Source of the DNA: Nocardioides ungokensis
GTDB lineage: Bacteria; Actinomycetota; Actinomycetes; Propionibacteriales; Nocardioidaceae
Direction: 5' to 3'
NCBI RefSeq assembly: GCF_013466985.1
Contig: NZ_CP059164.1
Coordinates: 2,489,001-2,553,000, forward strand
DNA length: 64,000 nt
This document shows, one piece after another, positions 43,936 to 53,127 of this stretch. Position 1 is the first letter of the stretch. Each line of letters begins with the position of its first letter. The notes below the pieces were generated by a model. The model was given only the letters and a program-made list of their open reading frames with translations. It was not told where the DNA came from and searched no databases. The position numbers were made by a program, and so were the translations under genes.

Positions 43936-46302
43936 GTGACTTCCGACGAGACCGACCACTTCGTGCGCGTCCGTGGCGCCAGCGAGCACAACCTGCGCAA
44001 CGTCGACGTCGACATCCCGCGCGATGCCCTGGTCGCGTTCACCGGAGTGTCGGGCTCGGGCAAGTCGTCCCTGGCGTTCGGCACCTTGTACGCCGAGGCA
44101 CAACGCCGCTACTTCGAGTCCGTGGCGCCGTACGCGCGCCGCCTGCTGCAGCAGGTCGGTGCCCCGCACGTCCAGGAGATCACCGGCCTCCCGCCGGCGG
44201 TGGCCCTGCAGCAGCGCCGCGGAGCACCCACGTCTCGTTCCTCCGTCGGCACCATCACCACGCTGTCGAACCTGTTGCGGATGCTCTACTCGCGGGCGGG
44301 TGACTACCCGGCCGGGGCCGGTCGCCTGGCAGCCGAAGCGTTCTCACCCAACACGGTGGCCGGTGCCTGCCTTCGCTGCCACGGGCTGGGTGTCGTCCAC
44401 GATGTGACGGAGGAGCTGCTGGTCCCGGACCCGTCGCTGAGCATTCGCGACGGAGCGATCGCGGCGTGGCCCGGCGCCTGGCAGGGTGCCAACCTGCGCA
44501 GCATCGTGTCCGGGCTCGACATCGACATCGACCGTCCGTGGAGCAGGCTGCGGAAGAAGGACCGCGACTGGCTGCTGTTCACCGACGAGCAGCCGTCCGT
44601 CCTCATCAAGCCCGAGCGTGACCGGATCGACCACGGCTACTACGGGAAGTTCTGGAGCGCCCGCAAGCACGTCATGCACGTGCTGGCCGACTCCACGAGC
44701 GAGCGGATGCGGGAGCGGGCACTGCGGTTCGTCGAGGACGCGCCCTGTCCCGAGTGCCACGGCAGCGGGCTGCGGCCGGAGGCGCTCGCGGTGACCTTCG
44801 CGGGTCTGTCGATCGCGGAGGTCAACTGCCTGCCGTTCGCCGAGGTCGTCGCGCTGCTGCGGCCCGTCGCCGAGCTTCCCGAGGAGACCAACGAGGTGGC
44901 GGTGCGGATCTGCGCGGACCTGGTCGCCCGAGTGGAGGTGCTGCTCGACCTCGGTCTGGGGTACCTCAGCCTCGGTCGGAACTCGACGACCCTGTCGCCG
45001 GGTGAGGCGCAGCGGCTGCGGATCGCCACCCAGCTGCGCTCCGGGCTGTTCGGGGTCGTCTACGTCCTGGACGAGCCGTCCGCGGGCCTGCACCCGGCCG
45101 ACGCAGCGCCGCTGCTCGACGTCCTGGACCGCCTGAAGGCATCCGGCAACTCGCTGTTCGTCGTGGAGCACGACCTCGACGTCGTACGGCGTGCGGACTG
45201 GGTCGTCGACATCGGCCCGGGGGCCGGTGAGGCCGGCGGCCGAGTGCTCTACAGCGGCCCGGTCGCGGGTCTCGAGGAGGTCGCCGAGTCAGCCACCAGC
45301 GCCCACCTGTTCGGGCGCGCCGAACAGCTGGCGCACACCGTGCGCGCCCCGCAGGGCTGGCTCCAGCTTCGCGGGATCTCCCGCCACAACCTGCAGGACG
45401 TGTCCGTCGACATCCCGCTGCGCGTGCTGACCGCCGTCACCGGGGTGTCCGGGTCCGGCAAGTCGACCCTGGTCAGCCAGGTGCTCGCCGAGGACCCGGC
45501 GGCCCTCGAGTCGTTCGACCGGCAGGTGCTGGTCGACCAGCGCCCGATCGGACGGACGCCACGATCCAACCTCGCGACCTACACCGGGATGTTCGACGCG
45601 GTCCGCAAGCTGTACGCCGCCACGGACGAGGCGCAGGCCCGCGGGTACGGTGCCGGCCGCTTCTCCTTCAACGTGGCGGAGGGCCGCTGCGAGACCTGTC
45701 AGGGCGAGGGGTTCGTCGCCGTGGAGCTGATGTTCCTGCCCGGCACCTACGCCCCGTGCCCGGCCTGCCACGGGGCGCGGTACAACCCCGAGACGCTCGA
45801 GATCACGTACCTCGACAAGACCGTCGCAGACGTGCTCGCGCTGTCCGTCGACGACGCTGCGAAGTTCCTGGCCGACGTGCCGGCTGCCGCCCGGAGCCTC
45901 GAGACGTTGCGTGACGTCGGGCTGGGCTACTTGCGGCTCGGCCAGCCGGCGACCGAGCTCAGCGGCGGTGAGGCGCAACGCATCAAGCTCGCCACCGAGC
46001 TGCAACGCGCCCGCCGCGGCCACGCGCTGTACCTCCTCGACGAGCCGACGTCCGGGCTCCATCCCGCGGACATCGTCCTCCTCCTGCGCCAGCTGCACCG
46101 GCTCGTCGAGGCCGGCAACACCGTGGTGCTCGTCGAGCACGACCTCGACGCGATCGCCACCGCCGACTGGGTCATCGACCTCGGACCCGGCGGGGGGGAC
46201 GCGGGCGGCCGGGTGGTCGCGACCGGAACGCCGTCCGACGTGGCGAAGGCCGCGGGAAGCGCGACCGCGCCGTACCTCGCCCGACGGCTCGACCGGACCT
46301 GA
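43936..46302 (+). CDS. UvrA2-type ABC ATPase (excinuclease-like)
   Basis: About 788 aa, shorter than UvrA. Two ABC halves with Walker A GVSGSGKSS and GVSGSGKST, signatures TTLSPGEAQRL and ELSGGEAQRI, and Walker B YVLDEPSAGLHP and YLLDEPTSGLHP. Zinc-binding CxxC pairs (CLRCHGLG, CPECHGSG, CETCQGEG, CPACHG) are present. UvrA2 proteins often confer resistance to DNA-binding drugs rather than work in excision repair. The start is uncertain: GTG 43936 gives the family N-terminus, but GTG 43801 and ATG 43867 are in frame. Confidence 0.87.
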   Translation: MTSDETDHFVRVRGASEHNLRNVDVDIPRDALVAFTGVSGSGKSSLAFGTLYAEAQRRYFESVAPYARRLLQQVGAPHVQEITGLPPAVALQQRRGAPTSRSSVGTITTLSNLLRMLYSRAGDYPAGAGRLAAEAFSPNTVAGACLRCHGLGVVHDVTEELLVPDPSLSIRDGAIAAWPGAWQGANLRSIVSGLDIDIDRPWSRLRKKDRDWLLFTDEQPSVLIKPERDRIDHGYYGKFWSARKHVMHVLADSTSERMRERALRFVEDAPCPECHGSGLRPEALAVTFAGLSIAEVNCLPFAEVVALLRPVAELPEETNEVAVRICADLVARVEVLLDLGLGYLSLGRNSTTLSPGEAQRLRIATQLRSGLFGVVYVLDEPSAGLHPADAAPLLDVLDRLKASGNSLFVVEHDLDVVRRADWVVDIGPGAGEAGGRVLYSGPVAGLEEVAESATSAHLFGRAEQLAHTVRAPQGWLQLRGISRHNLQDVSVDIPLRVLTAVTGVSGSGKSTLVSQVLAEDPAALESFDRQVLVDQRPIGRTPRSNLATYTGMFDAVRKLYAATDEAQARGYGAGRFSFNVAEGRCETCQGEGFVAVELMFLPGTYAPCPACHGARYNPETLEITYLDKTVADVLALSVDDAAKFLADVPAAARSLETLRDVGLGYLRLGQPATELSGGEAQRIKLATELQRARRGHALYLLDEPTSGLHPADIVLLLRQLHRLVEAGNTVVLVEHDLDAIATADWVIDLGPGGGDAGGRVVATGTPSDVAKAAGSATAPYLARRLDRT

Positions 46303-46367
46303 CCCCGTCTCCAGGCGATCCGCGAGTCACCCGCCCACTACGCGCGCAGTTGTGATCTCCTTCCGCC

Positions 46368-46559
46368 ATGCGTGGTCTGGGGTCCGCTCTGCTCGGTGTG
46401 TTCTGCTTCGTCCTGGCTGGCTTCGTCCGGGGGTCGGAAGACATCTTCAGCCGTGACCCAGAACTGCATGCGGCGGCGTCGTACGGGCTCGTCGCGTGTG
46501 GTCTGGTCGCGATCCTCGCAGGTGGAGTGGCCATCGGTATCCGGCTCGCCCGCGATTGA
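46368..46559 (+). CDS. 63-aa two-helix membrane protein
   Basis: ATG 46368. Helix one (GLGSALLGVFCFVLAGFV), a short loop with SEDIFSRDPEL and helix two (LVACGLVAILAGGVAIGI) are followed by a basic end. No family recognised. The stop is directly followed by a repeat copy, so this is the first unit of the modular array. Confidence 0.6.
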   Translation: MRGLGSALLGVFCFVLAGFVRGSEDIFSRDPELHAAASYGLVACGLVAILAGGVAIGIRLARD

Positions 46560-46571
46560 TTCCGACCTCCT

Positions 46572-46624
46572 CTGTCGCACAAGGTGCGCGTGGGCGCGCG
46601 CGGATCTGCCCCCGATGGTGCGTG
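46572..46624 (+). repeat. Array repeat copy 1
   Basis: Contains GTCGCAC, GGTGCGCGTGGGCGCGCG and CGGATCTGCC, and ends CCGATGGTGCG. It starts 13 bases after the stop codon of the 63-aa membrane protein. Confidence 0.55.
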
Positions 46625-46775
46625 GTCGCGCGGGAGCGGAGCTTGGGTGGCGAAGCGAACCAGGTACGCCGTCGAGTCATTGCGTAGCCGGAGGGAAAGC
46701 ACCACGTCGTAGCCCGCACGTCGACACGGTCTTCGCACAACCGCGGGGTGGTGAGCCCGGAAGGCTGGCATCATC

Positions 46776-47414
46776 ATGGTCCGAAGCGTCCACGGGGGAC
46801 GCCCGGCGACGGGGGCTGGAGTGAGCGCGGACGTTGCTGTTGAGTCTCTCCCTGAACGCCGAAGTCCCAAGCCCCGACAACGTTCCGTTCGGCGCTACCT
46901 CGTGGCCGCGATCGTCCTCACCGTCGTGGGCGGGGCCGTTCGCGGTGCTTGGTGGTGGACGCATCCGCGGGCCTTCTACGCGGCCCCGGAGTCACCCAGT
47001 CTCGGACTTGGAGAGAAGGAGACAGCGGGCGGTCCGCCACTGCACGTCGCGATGGCCTACCCGCTGCACGGTGTCGACGGGTCCGTCACGCTGACCGGCG
47101 TCGAGCCCCATGTCGTGGCGAACAGCGCGCATGCAGTGCTCACTTTCGAGGTGTGCGTGCCGACCGCCCGAGGTTCGATCGGCTCGGCGACCGGAGATCT
47201 TTCCCGGTGGTGCGACGTGGTCGCGGACCTGGATGGCGCCACGCTCCCGCTGGGTCTCAATGACACCCATCGGCCACGGCCACAGGTCATCATGACGATT
47301 CACAGCAGCCAACCCGGCGAACTCCGAGTGCAGGGCATTGATCTCGACTACGAGTACGGCCGGCAGAGCGGCACCCAGCGCGTCGGCGAGTACGTCTGGC
47401 TCCGCTACGACTGA
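46776..47414 (+). CDS. Membrane-anchored extracytoplasmic protein, 212 aa
   Basis: ATG 46776 with GGAAGG upstream; an in-frame GTG at 46821 is also possible. A basic cytoplasmic stretch (PKPRQRSVRRY) precedes one helix (LVAAIVLTVVGGAVRGAWWW). The rest is a beta-rich extracytoplasmic domain (VDGSVTLTGVEPHVVANSAHAVLTFEVC) with two cysteines about 20 residues apart. No family I can name. The only array gene with no repeat visible on its right. Confidence 0.6.
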   Translation: MVRSVHGGRPATGAGVSADVAVESLPERRSPKPRQRSVRRYLVAAIVLTVVGGAVRGAWWWTHPRAFYAAPESPSLGLGEKETAGGPPLHVAMAYPLHGVDGSVTLTGVEPHVVANSAHAVLTFEVCVPTARGSIGSATGDLSRWCDVVADLDGATLPLGLNDTHRPRPQVIMTIHSSQPGELRVQGIDLDYEYGRQSGTQRVGEYVWLRYD

Positions 47415-47542
47415 GGAATGAGCCACATCCGGTCACCGGAAGAATCGCAAGATCCTCGGGACTGGGGTGCGCCATCGGCGGCAATTGCGGGGATGCAGAT
47501 GCACACCCATGAGATCAGGATCCGCGGCGTGGGGCCGCTGCT

Positions 47543-48019
47543 ATGTGGCGGAGGTCAGGCACCCTTCAGGTCGTGGTCGACCAGGTAGCACCAGCCCGGG
47601 CGCGCGAGCAAGCCTCCCGTGCGCTCTCCCTGTTGCCGAGCAGCTCCCGCCTGCAGGGGCTGGTGGCCGTCGTAACAGTCCTCGGACTCTTCGCTGCACT
47701 CTTCGCGCTGTGTCGGGGGGTGGATCAGCGGGCGGACCGGGGGCGCCCGATGTACCGGGACGTCCTGGCCATGGCCTGGGTCCAACACATCCTTCTCAAG
47801 GATGGCGAAGGGATCGTTCCTGCCGACCTGTGATCCGGCGACCGCCTCACGCCCGATGGCGGGGCAGTTGTCTCCCCCGGCGTGCACCTTCGGGTGACCC
47901 CGGACCACGACGGCTTCTGCGTCCGAGGCTGGAACCAGTACGGCGAGACGACTGAACGGGTGTGCGGCGCCGCCTCCACGCGGCCCCCCGACCTCGGAGC
48001 ACTCGCGCATCTGGACTGA
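47543..48019 (+). pseudogene. Membrane protein gene interrupted by an in-frame TGA
   Basis: From ATG 47543 the frame has one helix (LQGLVAVVTVLGLFAALFAL) and reaches TGA at 47831. The same frame then continues without a break for 62 codons, with coding character (HLRVTPDHDGFCVRGWNQYG and ERVCGAAS), to a second TGA at 48017. The C-terminal part resembles a pilin-like or secreted-protein tail. A CGA-to-TGA change would explain the interruption. It may also be a base error. Confidence 0.55.
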
Positions 48020-48046
48020 CGCGTTCGCGAGTCGACGAATTGGCCG

Positions 48047-48090
48047 AACACGCTCATCTGCCGAGTTGTGCCCGGTCCTGCCGACTCGAA
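48047..48090 (+). repeat. Array repeat copy 2
   Basis: AACACGCTCATCTGCCGAG, then TTGTGCCCGGTCCTGCCGA. One of the two most regular copies (with the one at 60296). It starts 27 bases after the stop of the interrupted gene. Confidence 0.7.
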
Positions 48091-48325
48091 GGGCGCCCTC
48101 CACCGTGACGTCATGGCTTCGGTCTGCCCGGCCGCCGCTTGGTATGACGTCCCCGCAACGTCGTACGTCCTGGTCGCTGGGACAGCCGCCACGTCTGACG
48201 TCTGCGCCAGACATGGTCGCTGGCGCGGATCTACCGCTGGCTGCACGCTCGTGCCGATGTGCGGGCGCAGGCGGGGGCGGGTCAGGGGTTCCTCAGGGGC
48301 TGTCCCGATGGTCGTCGTTGGGCTG

Positions 48326-49321
48326 ATGAAGCACGTTGGTTATATGGGCTCCCTGAGCGCGCCAGACGCCGCCGCAGAGTCGATGAATGTTGATCTACCA
48401 CCTCGCCCAGTGCTGACGTTCTGGCTGATCGCAGTCGCTCTGGAGGTGCTGCTGGGCATCGCATTCCTCCTGACCGGTGCGGATGGAGCTATCGACAGGG
48501 GGCTGTCCAAGGCCGGGATCGACTTCAGCTCCGACCTCCTCACAGCGGTCCGCGTCGTAGTGGTGTACCCAGCCGCGTTCCTCGGCGTCACCTTGGCGCT
48601 TGCTCAGGTAGCCGCGCCTGACCTCGCCGTGTTCATCGTTGCCCGCATACGCGGCGGGCGCAGGCTGCTCCGCGCCGTCGGTAGCAGGTTTCGTCCGTGG
48701 TCGAACGAGGTGGGGGCACGTAGAGGGATCCGGATCTGGATCACGGTGGTCATCGTCTTCTCGGCGTGCAACCTGATCAGTGGGCTTCTCCACCGGGCCT
48801 TTGTGGCGCAGGACTTCACGTGGCACTTCTCGTGGAGCATGCTCGCGTTGCTGCCCGTGGCCATGCTCCTCGACGCAGGCGCACTCCTGGAGGAGAACGG
48901 CTGGCGCGGCTTCGCGCTTCCCGTCCTGCTCCGAACCCGAGGGCCATTGGTCGCCTCCCTCATCGTGGGCTTCGCCTGGGCCTCGTGGCACTTCCCTGTG
49001 AAGTACGACGCCTTCACCGACTACGGCCTGTGGGGAGGGTTGGCCTACCTGGGCGCCTTCACGATCAAGATCGTTGCGTTGTCCGTGGTGATCACCTTCT
49101 TCTGGGCACGCGCCGGCCAAGCCACGCTGCTGGCCATCGCGATGCACGGCCTGTCCAATGACGTGGCCCGAGTCGGCGGGCTGGTCGACGGGACCACCTG
49201 GCAGTCCTCCGCGATCAGCGAACTCGACCTCGCCGTCCCGTTCATCATTCTGGCGCTCGTGCTGGTCCCCTACGCCAACCGAACGGGCTGGGGTGACCTG
49301 GCCCCGCTTGGCAGTGAATGA
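48326..49321 (+). CDS. CPBP-family intramembrane metalloprotease
   Basis: About 331 aa from ATG 48326; starts at 48308 and 48344 are also in frame. About eight hydrophobic segments. The CPBP/CAAX motifs are clear: EENGWRGFALP (glutamate pair and Arg), FAWASWHFP (His) and a later HGLSND. Bacterial members process membrane peptides or work in bacteriocin self-immunity. No peptide substrate gene is obvious next to it. Followed 14 bp later by a repeat. Confidence 0.83.
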   Translation: MKHVGYMGSLSAPDAAAESMNVDLPPRPVLTFWLIAVALEVLLGIAFLLTGADGAIDRGLSKAGIDFSSDLLTAVRVVVVYPAAFLGVTLALAQVAAPDLAVFIVARIRGGRRLLRAVGSRFRPWSNEVGARRGIRIWITVVIVFSACNLISGLLHRAFVAQDFTWHFSWSMLALLPVAMLLDAGALLEENGWRGFALPVLLRTRGPLVASLIVGFAWASWHFPVKYDAFTDYGLWGGLAYLGAFTIKIVALSVVITFFWARAGQATLLAIAMHGLSNDVARVGGLVDGTTWQSSAISELDLAVPFIILALVLVPYANRTGWGDLAPLGSE

Positions 49322-49335
49322 GCCCCGGCCATGTC

Positions 49336-49368
49336 AGCGCACACCTGCCGCATAGTGTGCGCGTCGAA
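49336..49368 (+). repeat. Array repeat copy 3
   Basis: GCGCACACCTGCCGCATAGT then GTGCGCGTCGAA. A short form without the right-hand end, 14 bases after the CPBP protease stop. Confidence 0.55.
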
Positions 49369-49387
49369 CCCACACCGACAGAGCGAC

Positions 49388-49420
49388 GGAGCGCCCTCCC
49401 CCACGTGGGGAGGGCGCTCC
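49388..49420. terminator. Bidirectional terminator hairpin
   Basis: Perfect 14-bp stem GGAGCGCCCTCCCC / GGGGAGGGCGCTCC with a 5-base loop. It sits between the converging protease and lipoprotein genes. Confidence 0.75.
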
Positions 49421-49432
49421 GATGTATGTGAA

Positions 49433-49637
49433 TCAGGTGAGGTCCACGTAGCCGCGCGCCGCGCGCTTGAGGACTTCGATGTCCTCGTCCGCTACGCCCG
49501 CCTCGGGGTCCACCCAATCCGCTGGCCGGACCGCATCCGACCAGGAGCAGCGACGGCGCGACAACGAGGACCAGCCAGTGAGAGGAACGCACAGGCACAG
49601 GATGGCTTGTGTCAGCCGAGCACAGCGGGAGCGACAT
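49433..49637 (-). CDS. Small lipoprotein, one frameshift
   Basis: About 67 aa. The signal peptide SSHWLVLVVAPSLLLVGC ends in a lipobox-like LVGC. The mature part, in another frame after about 49545, is acidic (PADWVDPEAGVADEDIEVL) and ends RGYVDLT. ATG 49637 chosen; GTG 49652 is possible. No family recognised. The frame break may be a base error. Confidence 0.5.
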
Positions 49638-49664
49638 GGCGGATCGCGGCACGAAGGAGGCATC

Positions 49665-49738
49665 CGTTCACGTGCCGCATAGCGTGCGCGTGGGCGCGCG
49701 GAGCTGCCGCGGTCCGCGCGCCCGGGCCGATGCGCGGC
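49665..49738 (+). repeat. Array repeat copy 4
   Basis: GTGCCGCATAGCGTGCGCG, TGGGCGCGCGGAGCTGCCGC, ending CCGATGCGCGG. It lies to the right of the minus-strand lipoprotein gene. Confidence 0.6.
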
Positions 49739-49816
49739 AGGTGCGACTGAGCGACCTGCCAAGGTAGCTGTGCCCGGGCGGGCGAAGCGGCCACGCTCCG
49801 CTCGGGTGCGGGCACA

Positions 49817-50493
49817 ATGCTGGAGTGCCCACTCTCGTACGTGTACCCGTGGCCGGCCCAGGGGCGCGCCGATCGGCCCACCGATGAGGACGAGGTCGCT
49901 GACGTCGCGATCCGTGGCTGCCGGTCCATCGCGGAGCTCTACAGCGAGGCCATCGCGGAGCTCAGGCTGGCGAACCGCGTCAGTGAGCTGCGGCTGTTCA
50001 TCCGCCACGATCCGGAGCTCGAGGACGTGCGCGCAACTGTGCAGGTGGACCCCGTTCGGGAGGGGTTCGAGATGGCGCACGTGCACGTGCCGACCGGGCT
50101 CGCCGCTCGCACCGCGCAGCTGAGGGCGCGCCTGCTGCTGGAGGCCGTGCACGGGCTGGTGGGCCGGCTCTCGGTCGCGCGCGGCTGGGACGCCGCCCCT
50201 CTCGAGGGCTGCCGACGGCAGGTGCTCGATCGTGGCCTGGAGTATCGGTGGAGCTCGACGCCGAAGGCGTCCCCGGACCGGCGACACGAGTCGCGCGCCG
50301 AGTTCAGGCTTCCGGCCGACGGGTACGGCCGCGCCGCGGCGAGCATCGGTTGCGGGCCTTCGTGGATCAGACCGACTCGTCCCTTCCGGTCGGGGACCCG
50401 GGGCCGCTGGCCAGAAAGAGCGCCGATCAGGTCGTGGCCCTGATGCGTCACCGGACCGGTCTGGGCCCCCATCCGGAAATTGCGTCGCCTTAA
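49817..50493 (+). CDS. Hypothetical protein, one frameshift
   Basis: About 225 aa. An N-terminal helical part (IAELYSEAIAELRLANRVSE), then a beta-rich stretch (VDPVREGFEMAHVHVP) and a helical region (ARTAQLRARLLLEAVHGLVG). The frame changes near 50340; afterwards it reads LRAFVDQTDSSLPVGDPG and VVALMRHRTGL. No catalytic motif or family recognised. ATG 49817 is the first good start. Confidence 0.5.
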
Positions 50494-50580
50494 CGCTCGC
50501 CCCGCAGCGCTGAAGGCTGCGCCCGGACAGCGCCGCTCCATCCACGGGACGACCGGATCTGCCGAGATGCGGTCGGGGCG
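50492..50580 (+). repeat. Array repeat copy 5 (long form)
   Basis: AACGCTCGCCCCGCAGCGC at the left, then GGATCTGCCGAGATGCGGTC. It begins at the stop codon of the preceding gene. Confidence 0.5.
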
Positions 50581-50622
50581 GCCCAGCGCATAGCCCGTAG
50601 GGGAGATTGTCGTTGTTGACGC

Positions 50623-50895
50623 GTGGTCACGGTCCCGGACAGTCCCGTCAGCAAGCCGTCCCCCGTCGTCGGCGTTCTGATCACGCTCGCTGCACTCGTC
50701 GTTGCTGGGCTCATGGCGGCACTTAGCCTTTGGCTTATGCCCTTCGCAGGCCTGGCTCTGATGACCGTCGGATGGCTCGGCCTCACACGCGGGGTCCCAC
50801 GTGGACTGGCGTACGTCGAGGGGCGCAGGACTGCTGCTGCTCGTGCTCAGCGTCTTGGCGTTCGCCGCCCCTCCGGCGCCCGTGGCAGTTCACTG
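50623..50895 (+). CDS. Small membrane protein, about 90 aa, one frameshift
   Basis: GTG 50623. Three hydrophobic segments: GVLITLAALVVAGLMAALSL, FAGLALMTVGWLGL and, after a frame change near 50825, GLLLLVLSVLAFAA. Stop at 50893-50895. No family recognised. A repeat copy starts 2 bases after the stop and is interrupted by IS30 element 1. Confidence 0.5.
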
Positions 50896-50917
50896 ACAAC
50901 CGCCCGGATCTGCCTGC

Positions 50918-52125
50918 GGGCTCAGGCGGTCAACGCAACACCTCGGCTAGTGCTTGGGATGGTGTCTTGAAGCCGAGGGTTTGTCGAGGTCGTCCGTTCA
51001 GCTCGTCGGCGATGGCGTCGAAGTCGGCTTGGGTCAGGGTCCGGAAGTCGAGGGTGCGGGGCAGGTACTGGCGAAGCAGGCCGTTGGTGTTCTCGTTCGA
51101 CCCGCGTTGCCACGGTGACTTGGGATCACAGAAGTAGACCTCGACTCCGGTGGCTTGAGTGAACTTGGCGTGCTCGGACATCTCGTGGCCTTGGTCCCAG
51201 GTCAAAGTCCTGGTCAGCGCTGCTGGCAGGTTCGTGATCTTCGCAGCCAGTGCATCGGCGACCAGATCTGCCTTGTGGCCGTTGGGCAGCGCGACGAGCA
51301 TCACGAACCGAGTCGAGCGTTCGACCAGAGTCGCGACTGGGGTCATGCCCTTGCCGAAGACCAAGTCGCCCTCCCAATGACCCGGCACAGCGCGATCCTC
51401 GGCCTCAGCCGGCCGCTCGGAGATGTTGAGGATCCCGGGCCGGCCACCACGACCATCAGGAAGCCGGATCCCTGCCGACCGCCGAAGTACTCGCTTGGTC
51501 CGCAGATAGGCGGTCAGCTCTTTGCGCAACGCACCGCGGGACTGGATGAACAAGGTGCGGTAGATCGTCTCGTGCGACACCTGCATCTCCGGTTCATCTG
51601 GGTAGGTGGCCTTCAGCCAACCCGCGATCTGCTGCGGTGACCACCGCTGCCTCAGCTTCTCCGCCACGATGTCACGCAGTAGCGGCCGGCTGGCCAGCTT
51701 GCAGGTCTGGGGACGCCGAGCTCGAGCCCACGCCTGCTCATCTGCCCTCGCCGCGCGGTACCGACTCCGCCCGCCGTGCCCGCCGACCTCACGACTCACC
51801 GTCGACGGCGCCCTGCCCAAGCCGGCCGCGATCGTGCGCAACGACCATCCCGCTGCCAGACCCCTGGAGATCTCCTCGCGTTCGAGCAGACTCAACCGGC
51901 CCGTCGAACGCCGTCGAGCAGCCGGACGGATCCCGCCACACCGCACCAGGTAGCCATGGACTCCGCTGGTCGACAGCCCCAACGCACGAGCCGTCGGCTT
52001 GGCCGCATAGCCCGCCCGCAGACGAGCCCAGATCTCATCCTCAACAGCCGGCGTCACCCGGTGATAGCCACGTCCCATCGCAACCTCCTCGAATCAAGGA
52101 AGTGTTGCGCTGACCAATTGAGACC
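50918..52125 (-). mobile_element. IS30-family insertion sequence, copy 1
   Basis: 1208 bp. The ends are imperfect inverted repeats: GGGCTCAGGCGGTCAACGC at the left and, reading inwards on the other strand, GGTCTCAATTGGTCAGCGC at the right. It is flanked by a 2-bp GC direct duplication, a size usual for IS30. It carries one transposase gene and sits inside a copy of the array repeat. Confidence 0.85.
50930..52078 (-). CDS. IS30-family transposase
   Basis: 382 aa. N-terminal helix-turn-helix (LSLLEREEISRGLAAG, LGRAPSTVSREV) and a C-terminal DDE integrase core with the catalytic aspartates in GHWEGDLVFG and LTWDQGHEM and the glutamate in NENTNGLLRQYLP. Full length, probably active. It differs from the other copy at a few residues only (for example WLKATYPDEP versus WLKTTHPDEP). 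Confidence 0.95.
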   Translation of the reverse strand: MGRGYHRVTPAVEDEIWARLRAGYAAKPTARALGLSTSGVHGYLVRCGGIRPAARRRSTGRLSLLEREEISRGLAAGWSLRTIAAGLGRAPSTVSREVGGHGGRSRYRAARADEQAWARARRPQTCKLASRPLLRDIVAEKLRQRWSPQQIAGWLKATYPDEPEMQVSHETIYRTLFIQSRGALRKELTAYLRTKRVLRRSAGIRLPDGRGGRPGILNISERPAEAEDRAVPGHWEGDLVFGKGMTPVATLVERSTRFVMLVALPNGHKADLVADALAAKITNLPAALTRTLTWDQGHEMSEHAKFTQATGVEVYFCDPKSPWQRGSNENTNGLLRQYLPRTLDFRTLTQADFDAIADELNGRPRQTLGFKTPSQALAEVLR

Positions 52126-52196
52126 GCCCCGCCCTCGGTGCGCGCGGTACTGCCGATGAGCGGTCGCACACATCCTGCTTGTTGGAGACTTACGCC

Positions 52197-52463
52197 ATGA
52201 GTCGAGAGTCAGGGTTGGAGTTCCTCTGCATGGACGAGTTCCTCGTCTGCTACGACTACGGCTCTGGTGGGCTGTGGGGCATCCTCACCGCTCCGTCCGA
52301 GGACGCCGTCCGCGCCAAGTACCCCGAACTCACGATCGCCGAGGTTCGTCCACCGTGGATGGACGACGAACACATCGGCCAGTTGTACGCGGAACCCCTC
52401 CGACTGGACGACCCACCAACGGGCTTGCTGGCCGCTCTGGTCGCCGACCGCGAGCGAACGTAA
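52197..52463 (+). CDS. Hypothetical acidic protein, 88 aa
   Basis: ATG 52197. Mixed acidic protein with FLVCYDYGSGGLWGILTAP near the N-terminus and a C-terminal LLAALVADRER helix; no membrane segment or signal peptide. No family recognised. Followed by a weak repeat-like stretch (ACGACCGCCCCGATGTGCGG). Confidence 0.55.
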   Translation: MSRESGLEFLCMDEFLVCYDYGSGGLWGILTAPSEDAVRAKYPELTIAEVRPPWMDDEHIGQLYAEPLRLDDPPTGLLAALVADRERT

Positions 52464-52549
52464 CGACCGCCCCGATGTGCGGTCGATGGCCGAGCGAGTC
52501 CTTCGATCACGAAGATGGCGGCACTACCGGACCGCGAAACCCTGGCCCG

Positions 52550-52819
52550 CTACTCGCGCTTGCCCCCGAACACTCGCTTGGCGACAGAGCCGGTGCCGAA
52601 AGCAGCGAACAAGGCGACAAAGACCGCCGAGGGAATGGTGCTGGAACTCGAGTCGACGCTGTGGAAGGTCGCATCGCCTCCATAGATGCCAACGAACAGC
52701 ACGGCCACCCACATAGCGACGATCGACACCGTGGCCCACATCTCGCGAACAAGGATCCGTGAGGCCCAGCCTTCACGAGGGGACCGCACTGAAGACTGAT
52801 CTTGCAACCTTGTTGTCAT
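52550..52819 (-). CDS. Small membrane protein, 89 aa
   Basis: ATG 52819 with GGGAGG 6 bases upstream. Two hydrophobic helices (VSIVAMWVAVLFVGIYGG and AVFVALFAAFGTGSVA) and a basic C-terminus. No family recognised. The repeat copy lies 135 bases upstream of its start codon, on its right. Confidence 0.6.
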   Translation of the reverse strand: MTTRLQDQSSVRSPREGWASRILVREMWATVSIVAMWVAVLFVGIYGGDATFHSVDSSSSTIPSAVFVALFAAFGTGSVAKRVFGGKRE

Positions 52820-52954
52820 GATTGCCTCCCAACAGGTCCACTCCTAGCCTGGACCGGTTCATGAACCGCACCTAGAGCCGAACGTCAGGTGCCGCGTAGG
52901 CAAAGGCCCCGAGCGGCTACTTTCAGCGACAACGAGGCTCGCCACTGTCGCGCC

Positions 52955-53065
52955 AACATCCGCCCACGCCGCATCGCGTGCGCGTCGGCGCGCGGATCTG
53001 CCGCGTTGAGGACGGCTACGCTCGCCCGATCATGCCGCGATCCGCGCGGTCCTGCCGGTGAGCGG
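52955..53065 (+). repeat. Array repeat copy 7 (long form, 111 bp)
   Basis: AACATCCGCCCACGCCGCAT, GCGTGCGCGTCGGCGCGCGG, ATCTGCCGCGTTG and a right end CGCGCGGTCCTGCCGGTGAG. The longest copy. Confidence 0.65.
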
Positions 53066-53127
53066 ATGTCGTTCGACGCCAGCACACCGTGGCGTTGACC
53101 AGCCGCTGAACGGTCGCTGGAAGTTGG

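Larger units (their letters stand above)
50898..52163 (+). repeat. Array repeat copy 6, split by IS30 element 1
   Basis: The left part (AACCGCCCGGATCTGCCTGC, 50898-50917) and the right part (GCGCGCGGTACTGCCGATGA and GCGG, to 52163) form one repeat when the element and one GC are removed. Confidence 0.65.

Noticed and set aside
49817..50545. Long minus-strand frame (370 aa) across 49433-50545
   Set aside because: Only its last 30 codons belong to a real product (lipoprotein tail). The rest is antisense to the 49817 gene.
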